This document shows positions 21,561 through 33,282 of a stretch of DNA of 49,339 bases, in pieces; positions within the stretch are counted from its first letter, which is position 1, and every line of letters begins with the position of its first letter. A program made the position numbers and the translations under genes. Below the pieces are notes generated by a model. That model ran no database searches, had not been told where the DNA came from, and saw only the letters and a list, made by a program, of their open reading frames with translations. The DNA lies in assembly GCA_000310025.1 (NCBI GenBank), contig FN649750.1, forward strand, positions 1,877,299 to 1,926,637, written 5' to 3'. The stretch is from Ectocarpus siliculosus (Eukaryota; Sar; Phaeophyceae; Ectocarpales; Ectocarpaceae).

Positions 21561-24486
21561 CTATGAAAATCCGTTTACCACCGTATCTTCCCCCCAAATC
21601 GCGCTTATTGTCACATAAAGCACCACGCCAGCCAACAGCACGGCCACCGTCTGAGTCACTACCGCCAATGTGGACTTGTGCAGCTGTGCTAAGGCCTTCC
21701 TGGTTATCGCAGTGTCCCAGTGATCGATGCCCAGCTTTTCATCCCGGATTGCAAGCGCCTGTCGAAACAATTTCTCGGCCTCCTCCTTCCTGCCTGCGTC
21801 GCCCACATTGACGGCGAGCCAATTCAAGGTATCTGCCACATCCGGGTGGTCCTCGTCAAGTTTTCCCTCACGAATTGCGAGCTCTCGTCGATGGAGCTCC
21901 TCGGCCTTCGCGGTTCTGCCTGTTTTCCAGGCGCACACCCGAGGTTATGCAGCGTGAATGCCACATCCGGGTGATCGACGCCTAGTTTTTCCTCCTGGAT
22001 CGCAAGCGCTCGTCGATTCAATGCCCTGGCGTCCTTCATCCTCCCTACCTTGTAGGCCCAACCCGCGAGTGCATTCAGGGTGGAAGCCACGTCCGGGTGG
22101 TCGACGCCCAGCTTTTTCTCACGGATCGCAAGCGCTCGTCGATGAAACTCCTCGGCTTCCTCCATCCTCCCTACCGTGACAGCGTACGACCCGAGGTTAC
22201 TCAGGCTAGATACCACGTCCGGGTGAGCGACGCCCAGTTTTTCCTCCTGAATCGCAAGCGCTCTTCGATAGAAGTCCTCGGCTTTCTTCATCCTCCCTGC
22301 CTTGGAAGCGCAAACCCCGAGTTCATGCAGCGTGTGTGCAACGTCCGGGTGATCGACGCCGAGCTGTTCCTCCCGGATCTCGAGCGCTCGTCTATGAAAC
22401 TCCTCGCGTCCTCCTCCCTCCCTACCGTGACAGCGTACGACCCGAGGTTACTCAGGCTAGATGCCACGTCCGGGTGAGCGACGCCCAGTATTGCCTCCTG
22501 AATCGCAAGCGCTCGTCGATAGAAGTCCTCGGCATCCTTCATTCTCCCTAGCTGGTGAGCGCAAACCCCGAGTTCATGCAGCGTGCGTGCCACGTCCGGG
22601 TGAGCGACGCCCAGCTGTTCCTCTCGGATCTCGAGCGCTCGCCGATGAAACTCCTCGGCTTTCTTCATCCTCCCTACCTTGGAAGAGCAAACCCCGAGTT
22701 CATTCAGCGTGAATGCTACGTTCGGGTGATCGACGCCAAGCTTTTTCTCCCGGATCTCGAGCGCTCGTGGAAGAAAACTCCTCTGCTTCCTCCATCCTCC
22801 CTGCCTTGACAGCGCAAACTCCGAGTGCATGCAGCGTGTGTGCAACGTCCGGGTGATCAACGCCGAGCTTTTCCTCACGGATCGCGAGCGCTCTTTGATT
22901 CAACGCCTCTGCTTCTTGTATCCTCCACATCATGTTAGCGCAAAGCCCGAACTTATTCAGCGTGATTGCCACATCTAGATGGTCCATTGTACCAAGGAAA
23001 TTATCTTTGGCTGGAAGGAGTAGTGAGTATTTGGCGCGGCATTCAAACCAATCCCGCCGCTCCAAGTGAGAATCTGCCGTCTTTCCCAGAATTCTCGCAT
23101 ATTCAGCGCTCGAAGGGTCTATTGCATCTAACGCCGCGTCGTATGGCTGCAGAGGGACATCCTCGCCCCCAACTCGCTCAACTTCATCCTAGATTTTCAC
23201 CAGCTCAACACCCGAGAACGCAAAGAGAGCCCGAACGCTCGAGGCATACCCTCGCCACCGAGACAGTGCTGTGACTCGCGCATCCTGGTTTGCAGCAAGG
23301 CGTCCCTGAATGAATTCAGCGTGTTCGTCGTGGACGCGGTGCAAACTGCCGTCCTCTACCGTGAGGATCGACCAGCGCTCGAGGGTAGTCATGACTGCCT
23401 CGGCCGCCTCTAGATCCTGTGCAGACAAGTCATCGCCGTAGAGCAACACCGCCGCGACTTTTCGTGGGAAAGATAGCCCCTTCGGTATTACCGCCAAGGA
23501 GAGGTAGAGCTCTTTGTTTTGGGGGTTGTCAGAAGCGAGTTCGTCCAGCCCGGCACGAAGAACGGCAGCGCGGCAGGACAGGGCCTTCTCATCTCCGCCT
23601 CCCTTCTGAATCTTCGTGATACGGTTGAACGCCACCCGCCAAGTCTTCTCATCACGCCTCCTACGGACCAAGCCCCACCTCCCCACCATGGCAAGGTCCA
23701 GCACCACAAACTCACAACGATTCATCAGATCGTATGCAGATTCCGGAAGGCGCGCGTTGTCAACCAGATCGGCCGCACGTCGTAGCACCAGCTCGGCCTC
23801 GTTCGGCAGCATCTCGTCGAGGCGTTGTGGTGTCTGTTCTGGAAGCAGGGTGTCCTGGCGGGTGGTGTAGAGCACCCACAACACGCTTGCCCTCTTCAGC
23901 TCTTCCAGCACCTCTCTCTCCCAAACGTCATCGGCCACCACCAGGAAACGCCGACAGCTCTCGTCCACCACCTCCCGAATGTAGGCCGCCCCGTCTTCGG
24001 GATCGTTCTCGCTCCCCGCTTTCCGAAGCGGCCTTCATCGCTTCAGCATCACGGTCTCGTATACCATACCGGCTAGACGAGTCATGAGCTCGGGCAGCCG
24101 CCGCTTTGCCCCCTGCCCCACCTGTAACCACAACACCCCCTTGTGGAAATGTGCCCGCACGTCTGTTCGACGGACCACCATCCCGGCGGCAGTGGACTCC
24201 CCCACGCCGCTGGGGCCAGCTAGCCCAACCATCCTCGGCTCGTCGGACAAGACACTCGTGCTGTTCCCGATGCCCAGACGATCACACGCTTCGGAAACCA
24301 CTGCCTCGCGCTTGACGTACGAAACCTGAATTTGCGGGGCTCCGGAAGGGATCTTTACGCTGCTCGCCGCGTCAGCAATGTTGTGTTGCTCCTGCGGTGG
24401 GGAGCCAGGTCCCGGACGATAGGGTCGAAAATGACGCGGGGAAGTTTGCGGGCAGCAGAAAACAATTTACTCTCAGCTGTATGTAC
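21561..24486 (-). pseudogene. NB-ARC-TPR receptor-like gene, decayed
   Basis: STAND-type ATPase followed by TPRs, a family known in Ectocarpus as candidate immune receptors. Order on the minus strand: a segment starting after an acceptor at 24487; P-loop GPSGVGEST with Glu (GAG) where Walker A needs Lys; kinase-2 FLVVADDVW; VLYTTRQ; an MHD-like LHRVHDEHAEF; then ten TPR units of 42 residues (unit pattern LGV..GR...AE...RRALAIREEKLGVDHPD) and a hydrophobic helix VVTQTVAVLLAGVVLYVTIS near the C-terminus. Breaks: a frame change near 24400; in-frame TGA at 24035-24037; in-frame TAG at 23189-23191; an extra T in a T-run near 22776; a 1-nt loss near 22405; another frame change near 21935. The breaks and the Walker A change mean no full-length active product from this copy. 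Translation continues in the same frame across both stop codons, so the decay looks recent. Confidence 0.85.
21650..22985 (-). repeat. Tandem array of 126-bp TPR-coding units with a 252-bp duplication
   Basis: About ten 126-bp modules without introns. Units 4-5 and 6-7 repeat as a pair: the DNA around the SLSNLGSYAVTVGR unit recurs at 22171 and 22421 (251 bp apart, one base short because of a deletion). This indicates a dimer duplication or gene conversion. Confidence 0.85.
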
Positions 24487-27400
24487 CTGAAGCCGAGAGA
24501 AGCTCACCGTATAGATGCACATCATGAGCAACCAAGACGAATGACGTCGTCCGTATCCACACAGGAGATCGCACCATCGGCGGTCATCACATCGACGATA
24601 GGATAACAATCCGCTCCCCACTTCACCAACTCTGTGCGATTGTGGGCAATTCTTCTAGAGTATGTCTCTTCGAAAGCGAGGAGCTCACGTCCACACATGG
24701 GACTGAACAATGCAAGCTATCGACGACGGATCAAACAGCGCTCTGTGCCTGTGAAGGCTGTATCGCCACAACTTGCCCATGCACATATACGAAGTAGAAC
24801 GCACGACGGGCGTGTCACCTGTGCCGCCGCAACCCGGTACCACACTTCAGCACGTAGTATACTCGTCTTTGCCGAGATACCGCTAATTCCCCTGTGTCTG
24901 ACAGAGTATACCCGAACATCTACGATTTCGACATGAACGCAATGGATTTACGCCTGCCTCAAGCCCCCGTACCTGGAGTTCTGTTTCCCTTGCGGTCCAG
25001 CTCTCCTGTTTGCCAAGAAGCTCCACCTAAACGGTTCGGTGAGGCAGAGACACATGGAAAAAACACAGAGGACGGCCAACCTATCATATTCTGCGGGAAT
25101 CTTGTATCGGGTGTGGTTGAGTTCTGCGTAGCTTCAGGTAAGCGAGAAACATACACGTGTCACAGGACGAACCTCGTGTATGTATCATACTCAAGCTCGC
25201 CTTACCGAAACCACTGCTAGATAGAACACTAGGGCACGGAAAAGCAGGATTATCTTTGGCGGCAACTTCTCGTCTGTTCGGTGTGTGCGTACGTCTTCGT
25301 CAAGCCATAGCCTAGATCATCTACGCACAGCAACTGGCCCTGCACAAGCTGTTGGTGTCAACCTTTCAAAGGGCATGGTTCCGACTTGGGTGTGTCGAAA
25401 ACGTACACAATCCGATATTAATTGAGCAACTGTCACGTCAACGCCTACATACTCTTTCCATCCTCATCCGGTGCAAATGTCGTTCAGTTAAACGGAAAGA
25501 CTGGATACCGGAAAGTAAACGAAAAAACGAACGCGACAAGGGCACTCCTACCCAGTGTCCCAAAGTTATCGGGTGCCGTTTGCGCTTCCGTATGGATACT
25601 TGGATGCCATCTACAACTTGTCAGGTGGAGCATGCCAAAATGTTTTGCTCTTGACCACAAACATGGTGCTTGCTGCGAGATCTAGCGAAGCTTTGTCACG
25701 TATCGTAAGATCATTGTCCCTGTCCTCCAGCTCCTTGGTAGACGACCCGAACTCCTTGTTTCGTCGAACTTTGGCGTGATCTCAGGGGACCCACCAAAAC
25801 CTAGCACGGCCACGCCAATGGCAAGACAGCCAACAACCACGCTTCTGCCGAGGAAGCCTGAGACCCGAAGCTCCTTCTCCATGGCCTCAAGCCGTTTAGC
25901 GTTTTCTTTAGTCTGGACCTGAGGGTGGGAAATGCAAGAACCGCAAGGGAACGCATGCGCAGCTCTCCAACCTGTGATGATCTATTATTGCCGAATAAGT
26001 TTGACCAGCAACTGCCACTCTCCGACGCCTATGATGCTAGAAGCAGGACCGCAATAGAACACAACGACAGCACCAGAGCAGGGGTCCCGACTGAGGTGAC
26101 CGAGAATCTTCCAAAGATCAAGTCGCACAAAGAGTGTGTGTGGGTTCAAGCACACACCAGGACACCAGAATATTACTGTGGTACGGTTCCCTGTACTCGT
26201 GATGATGCTCCCGCCACCATGTGCTGCAACGAGAAAGGTGGGGTGGCGTCAACTACTTGGATGGCAAAATCTGGCAGAGAGAAACTGAGCACACAACATA
26301 TAGCACATCTCACACGCTTTGCGTCCTGTGTGTCGAGGAGCAAATAGCTTGCAGTAGCAACAACGGTCGCAGTAGCAGCCCCAGAAACTGCTGCGCCTGG
26401 GTGGGTAGAGGAGCTGCCGGAAGTGTTTGTTAGGACACCGTTTTGTTTAACATAGCAGCCTCAAAGGGTGCATTTTAGGCGCACTTGCGAGCATCAATAC
26501 TGATGTATTGAATCTCGGGCGGGAATTCCGATCCCTGAAATAGAGGGGGAGTGCCGAATCAATTGTGGAATAAGATCTCCCGCTTGGCGCGCTCGCGAAA
26601 AATACCACCCCGATTGATGGTGCATGTTGGCTGGTTTCCACGATACTCACTAACGGATTTAGCTCGGGGAGCTTTTATTCAGCCCGTGACACGAATGCTA
26701 AGTCGAATATATTGAACCGAATCCGAGCTGCGGACCACGGAGGAGATGAACTACTGCATAGCAGATGGGTTCAACATTGGTGACCTACAGCAGTAAGTTG
26801 GCAAATTGTGCGAAAAAATACGACCAGATACCCAGGGAATATGTTGGAAAATGTCCCGATCCTGTTCACTTCCTCGTTGCCTCCCAACAAAATCGGGGAC
26901 ATCATAGGTCCGTGTACTTCGGACCCGTGGCGTCGGACGCGTTGGTCCAGCGCGTCCCTGCGACACCGGGGCCGCGCTGTCGTCTCTCTCGCAATATCAG
27001 CATGACTGCGAAGGTCAAAATGGATTCTTTCAGGTTTGGCGTGTATACGCGGAACGTGTCCGTTCCTACGGGCACCGGTTGCTCGACCACCCGGTACTAC
27101 TCTCCCCCGCCCGTCATGGCGCGTCACGTACTGCGGCACTGGTGTTGTGCAAGGCGCATGCCGTCGCCATTGTACTGGACACAAAAGGCGTGTCGGTTCC
27201 CCCCTGAAGTACAGCAAGCCGCCGCTCAGTCACAAGTCGTGGCCAAGACAGGCTTGTAGGGATCGTTTCATATTTCAAGGCATGGCACTTCTCGTGTAGG
27301 CCTGGTAGGACTCAGTCCTAAAGCATTACGATTAGAACCAGCCTACCTATCCGCCCCCCTCCTTTCGTTTCCTACCCACGAAACCTTCGTGGGCTTGGTG

Positions 27401-28828
27401 GGACTCAATCAGTCCACCAAAATATATCAACGGGCTCAACAACAAAAGAGAGAGACCCGACAAACACGAGTCGAAGAGAGAGAGGGAGGTCGGAGGGACA
27501 AGAGCAAGGAAGTCAATGTGGGGAGACAACCAAGCCCACAGAGAGGGAAAAGCCGGGTATCGTGGTGTATTTTTCGCTAAGCGAGGAGACCCTCCGGAAT
27601 ATGATCGATTTCTGCCTTTGCAGCAGGCGGAAGATCGACGCACACATGAGGGCGACGAGAGCCGCGGGAGGAGAGTTGCAGGGAGAGGGGAAGGAGAGAG
27701 CAACCAGGGTTGTGTCGCGGCGGGGTGGAGGAGGGAACAGGGCTAAGGAACAGCAGCTCTTTACCCGTTGGTAGGATCACACGCTCGTACACACACAGAG
27801 TGGGATCGGGTGTAAGGGAACGAGGTGAGTCAATCACATGCGCTACAGGGGTTCGGGCAGGTGCCCCATTCGTCCGCAATTCCACCTTCCCGCAGTAACA
27901 TCGACATTTCCCCCCGTGGTGGCGGGAGTTCGTTTCAGATTGATGCGGCGGTCTGGGGTCGGGAGATTTGAAAGCACCGGGGGCACCGGGGTGGGCAGGA
28001 GAGCCACTGGGGACGGCACCGCGGCTTAACACTTGATGCCAGCGGTGACATGCATGTAAAACTCGATTTTAATGTGGAATTTACTTGTTTCTTTGGGGTT
28101 TCCACCGGACCCCGACCATGTGACCCGACCATATGATCTCCAAAGGAAGTAGCTTGATAGAAAAAGGGGGAGGGCTTACAACCAACAGTCCCACAGCGGC
28201 CTCACTCAACTTCCACACAGGAACCCCGCCCCCCTCACACACACGGACAAGGTACCTCCCGCATCTATCCCAAGCAAATTCAAACCCACTAACTGCTTCC
28301 ACCCTATTTCCCCGCTCCCAAGTATTTACCACCCCACACCGTTTCTACGTTCGAGTCTTTTCGCCATCCGAAATTTCCCGGGATGGTGTGTTTCGGCCGC
28401 AAGACGGTCTCAACACAAAGGACTATCACATACTCTGCATATCCACCAATCCTTGATCCAAGCGTGCACATGCCGACATGACCATGTAGACCACAGCCAA
28501 AGCACAAAAAGAAAGGGGAAATCAAACAAAACACCGTGGTTGGGTTCACACGCACGCACAGCACGAAGAAAAACGGCGGGGCGGGGAGGGGAGGCAGACG
28601 GGTCGTACTCAGCACCACGATTGACCGCCTGGCGGGGCAAGAGTGTGCTCTGTTCGAAGCACCCTCGTCACACCCCGGCGCAGACGAGAAAGGAAAGGGA
28701 AAGAAAAATAACGGGTTTGCACACCAGACAGGCGTTGCACGGAAACACCGGGGACCGGGAAGAGGCTGGTACCGCACGACGTTTTCGCCCACAAAAAATC
28801 GTTCACGTCTAGGCCCCTGCCCCCCCTT
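24487..28828. other. Long stretch of mostly unassigned DNA
   Basis: About 4.3 kb between the NB-ARC pseudogene and the last exon of the EF-hand gene. Apart from the possible exon at 25682-25918 and one exact TACAGCAGTA word at 26786, I found no recognisable coding or mobile segment. Several 100-160-codon frames on opposite strands overlap one another between 26.7 and 27.3 kb and cannot be ranked. Upstream exons of the NB-ARC gene may be hidden here, for example around 24522-24710. Confidence 0.5.
25682..25918 (-). CDS. Possible exon: coiled coil plus membrane segment
   Basis: After a good acceptor (CCACCCTCAG), the frame reads VQTKENAKRLEAMEKELRVS, then a hydrophobic GFLGRSVVVGCLAIGVAVLG. 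The frame loses coding character after PEITPK, where the -1/+1 alternative frame (KEFGSSTKELEDRDN) looks better, suggesting a frameshift. It lies upstream of, and on the same strand as, the NB-ARC-TPR pseudogene and could be its 5' exon or an independent degenerate gene. Confidence 0.35.
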   Translation of the reverse strand, partial: VQTKENAKRLEAMEKELRVSGFLGRSVVVGCLAIGVAVLGFGGSPEITPKFDETRSSGRLPRSWRTGTMILRYVTKLR

Positions 28829-31800
28829 TCATCGACTCCTCCTCCTTGGCTTTCTCTGAACCTCCGGCGAAACCCACGGATTTGTTGGCAGCATGGGACT
28901 TCTGTTACAATTGCGATGTTGCGGGGAACGGGGGGTGAGGGGTGGGAGGTGGTGAGTTGGGGGAGGGGGCGGCCTCCTCTCTGGAATTTGCGTCTTCGTG
29001 CGTCCCGATACCCAAATCAACCATCGTTGTGCCAAGTGCATGACGAGAACGGAATGGTTCCTTTGCATCCAGGAAAAATTAATTCATTGGGAAGAAACAA
29101 GACACTACATACTCATGTGAGTACTTCCGTTCCTGACCCGAAGCCCGAAGCCGGAACGGAACGGTTCTTCTGCAGTAAGGAAAATGTAAACGTCGTGAAG
29201 AAACAGGACACAACTTCTGTGGCACTCTGTACCTGTCCCGAAGCCAGCGCGGATGGCGACATGGCCGACTTTACTGGCGGTCGAGTAGCGGCAGAAGCAC
29301 CAGTGGCGTTTTTCGGGGAGGAAGCCGCTGGATCGTTGGCGTCGTCGTTGTTGCTGCCGCCGGGGTCTGCTGCCGAGTCAATCTGGGGGAGCAACGCCGA
29401 AGAAATTCGACGGGTAATCTCCTGGCAACGATGCGAGGAGGGGGGGTGGGTAGAGGTATCAACGTTGAGCGACACGTATCCTGCCTCGTGACGAAGGTGA
29501 TTAAACAACGACATAGCAGTAACTACACAGCTGCAACAGCTGCAACGACAGCAGAACTCGTGCCACAGCAGCAAGCCGAACTACAACAACTACGGCAACC
29601 GCGGCAACGGCTGCCACCTAAGCCGGTCTGCATACCTTTGCCATGACGGAGGTTTTTCTTGCAACGCTGACGGAAGATTTTCGTCTGGACTGTCCCCCTT
29701 CCCGCTTCGACTCCGCCGCTGCGGCGGCCTCCGCCTCCATGGCCTGAAGAGAGCAGCGGAGAGGCGAGAATGGGAGAGGAGAAGGTTGACTATGACCATG
29801 ATTCCCCTTGTATCCGGCCTCAACACTTCTGAGTTTATTGTTGTTGTCGTGAAGAGCGTGGACGCCTCTCCAACCAATCAAAATCACCCAAGAAACGCGA
29901 CCCTTTCCCCCCTCGTCCAGACGAGCGATCTCGGCTTACCAACTCGTCGGCCGTGTCTTCCCCGTCGACGTCGACCCACTTGGTGAAGGCGTACACGAAC
30001 TCTCCGAAGCTTATGTCGCCGTTGCTATCCCAGTCCATCTCATCCCATCGCTCCTGCGGTTACGAAGCGGCACCGATGCTCATCGCCGTTTGTTGACCAT
30101 CTTCGCTTGGCACTTTTTTAAATTAATGTTGAGTTATGTTCTCCCCCTCTCCCCCCCCTCCGCCACCCCCCTTCTTCTCGTCCCATCGACTAAGGCTGTG
30201 GACTGCACAGGAACAGCCACAACATGAGCAAAATGACGAAAACGTTTGTGAGCCCTGAAGAGGTGTTTACTGTACCAGGTTTCCGTAAGCTACGGAGTTT
30301 CCCCCACGGGGAGGGGATCGTTTCTTTTTCTGAAACCAAACCCCCCGGGGGGAAATGGACGTACCGCGGGGGGGTTGGTTTTATTATTTCCAACGCTACC
30401 CCGGGGGGAAGCCCCCCCCTGGGGGGTTGTGCAAAATAATGATGGTCCAAACACCACACACACAGCGAGTGGTGAAACTGAGATGGATAAGGTTTACGAG
30501 CAAGCGTTCAACCAGCAGAGGGAGGAGGAACGTAAGAGCGACAAAGACGAAGAGAAAAAAGACAGCAAGAGGTACCATTGCCTAAGCTCATGCACAAGAA
30601 TTCGCAGTTTGTCCGCAGGAACAAGATAGTTTTATGCTTCGGTTCTACCTTGAGTTGTGAGATCCAAAAATGAATGCGATTATTTTTTCCCTTTGTGCGC
30701 AAGGTTTCGTCAGCATGCTATATGGTACGTTTCAGCTGACTCCAGGGATGATAAATGCAAGAAATAGACAAACAAACGAAAGCATTTCACCCTTAAAACA
30801 ACGGCGAGGGCCAAGTGACAAACGGTACACCTAAATCTCGCTCGAAGCGCAGATCTGCAAGTGAATTTTCCGTCCCATATCATGCTTTTTGTGCTCCGCG
30901 ATGGAACAAAATCGACTCAGAAAATAAAGGAAATACATCCCCCTCGGGGGGAACTCGTGGGAAAAATGGTACCCCGGGGGGAAATCGACACACCCGGGGG
31001 GATTTGTTTTTTGGTCGAAAACGATCTACCCCGGGGCTAAATCAACGAACTCATGCTTCCAGGCCGAAAAGGTAATGGGGGGGGGGAGGGGGGTGTACTC
31101 ATAGTCGTGCATGCCGTAGTCGTTAGACCATTGACCTCGCATCCCTACAAAGCCGGGACGGAGCACGCCGGGTTCTCACCGGACCAGGCTCGGGGGGGGA
31201 ACTCTAACCCGGGGGGAAAACTCCGTAGTTTACGGTATGCTATATTCGGAGCCATACACTCTCCGTGGGGAGCAATTACATCGGCAGCAGCAATGTTGGG
31301 GATTGTAACGGATGTCATTCAGCGTTTCCTAGTACTGCAGCGCAAGTATGGCTACCGCAGCACGCACATTGCTTACGTTCATGCTCAATTCGAGTATTCT
31401 GGGGACAGGCAGAATAGGCGCACTTCTGGAAAAGCTGTCGAAGAACAAATCCATCGCCAAAATAGAAATAATGCTACAACAACAACAGCAGCAGCAGCAA
31501 CAACAACGACGGTACCTGGGAGAGAATGCTCATGCTGCCTTCGTCCTTCTGCCCGTTTTCCGCCACGACGATCATCACTTGCTCCCGGCTGATTACCCCC
31601 TTGCACTCCTTGTCGAACAACAAGTAGGCGTACCTTCAATTAGCAGCCAGAACACAGTCTTGCGTCAGAAAAGACCATTAGGTGAACGGCATTACTTTTA
31701 AAGAGAAAATGACACAATCCCGTGGGACTCTCAGTGACCCGGCTAACTCGTGAGAGCCGGGGTACTCCACACCATTCGCTACTGCTGTAACGGAGGATAT

Positions 31801-33215
31801 CTAGTTTATATTATTCTTCCAACCGACGCCGCGGACATCGTCTCTCGAGATGTGCGTCTAACGTCTATCGTAGCGTTGGTTGGTGTCGAAAAAATCAGTT
31901 ACTACTCGTGACAGCGCTCACGTGAACAGCTCAAGCGCGTTCCGCACGGTCTGCTCCTTGTTGTAGAAATTGCTCATCCGCCGCCCCGCCGCGCGAGCAG
32001 CGGCCTCCGCCTCGGCAGTCGCCGGGTTCTGCACCAATACGAGGGTTGTTGTAGTAGTGCGGTTGGGGATGGGGGTAAGAGGGTTAGAGGGTGAGATAAC
32101 GAGTGTTCGCGGGGGCTAGGGCACATCAACAGGTGCCCTCGCCTCGGCAGTTTTACTGTGGGCTTTCGATTTACACGGGCTGTGAAGAGTATCACCTAAA
32201 AAAATGTCGCTGGGTCAGTGCGGTCCAATTCGCCAGGCTAGACGTACCTCCAGCACGCTAGAGTTGGAACGCGAGACCGAAGCCTTCGACTAAACGCAGG
32301 CGTTTGCGAATAAGCCCCACGCATCCCATCAAGGCCCATGGAAACTGGAAGGTCTATTCTTCTCCCAGGGTTCGGTCATGCATGATACTGAGCCGACATC
32401 CTTGCACCGCTACGCGCGTACCGCCTACAACATAATCGTTGCAGAACACTCTTTGGCTTTGGGCACGCACCTCCATTAGGTCGGGGATGGCGTCCAGTAC
32501 GTAGCCCATGGCGAGAACCACGAGAAACTGCTTCATCGTCAGCTGCTTGTCCTCGTAAAAGTCGGCCATCTTTTCGGGGGCAATAACCCCCCGTCACGCA
32601 CGGCACGCGCAGTAAGACACGTGTTTTCAACGAAGAGTTTTTCGTCCCGCTATGAGGACGACGTCTTGTTCACAGGTCTACATTTTTCAAGTTTCTACCC
32701 CGTCGTCGTAACACCCGAGCAATGGCAGCATGTAATGACGCCGAATGAAATGGTTTGGTCCTTTGCGTCATAACTGGTACAACCCGTGTCCACCGTAGGT
32801 CTCTGTTTACCTCAAAGGTACGTCGGTGAGCTTTGATCCGGTCGCTTCTTTGTTCTTCTTTTTCTACAGTTTACACTGTAAATACTCTAAGCAGACTCCG
32901 TTTGAGATGTATTGTCCCAAAGAAACTTTCTCCGTCACATGTTCCAGCTGCTGCACTGATCTTGAAGAGGTTTGGCCGTTGTTCTCATTGCTGTCGTTTC
33001 TTCACTTCACCTTGAACAAGGCTTTGATCTCATCCTCCGACAGGTTAACCTTGAGATCCTTCATCGCGGTGGACATCTCGCACATATCGATGCGCCCACT
33101 CTGGTCTGTGTCCCGCTCTTGAAACACCCGCCGGATGTCGTTCATGACTTTTGGCGTCGTTTAGCCAGGCAGGGAAGATACGGATAGGGAGGGTGAGAGA
33201 GACACACACACGCAC

Positions 33216-33282
<67 letters not shown>

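Noticed and set aside
22800-24100. Stops and frameshifts in NB-ARC-TPR interpreted as introns
   Set aside because: Sequence similarity to the domain continues in the same frame through both stops, and each frameshift is explained by a 1-nt change, so introns are unnecessary.
26765-27259. 164-codon plus-strand frame and overlapping minus-strand frames
   Set aside because: Three long frames on both strands overlap with no family resemblance, as expected of stop-poor GC-rich DNA.
33215-33281. Possible CRISPR-like or coding repeat
   Set aside because: Pure GACA tetranucleotide microsatellite without spacers.
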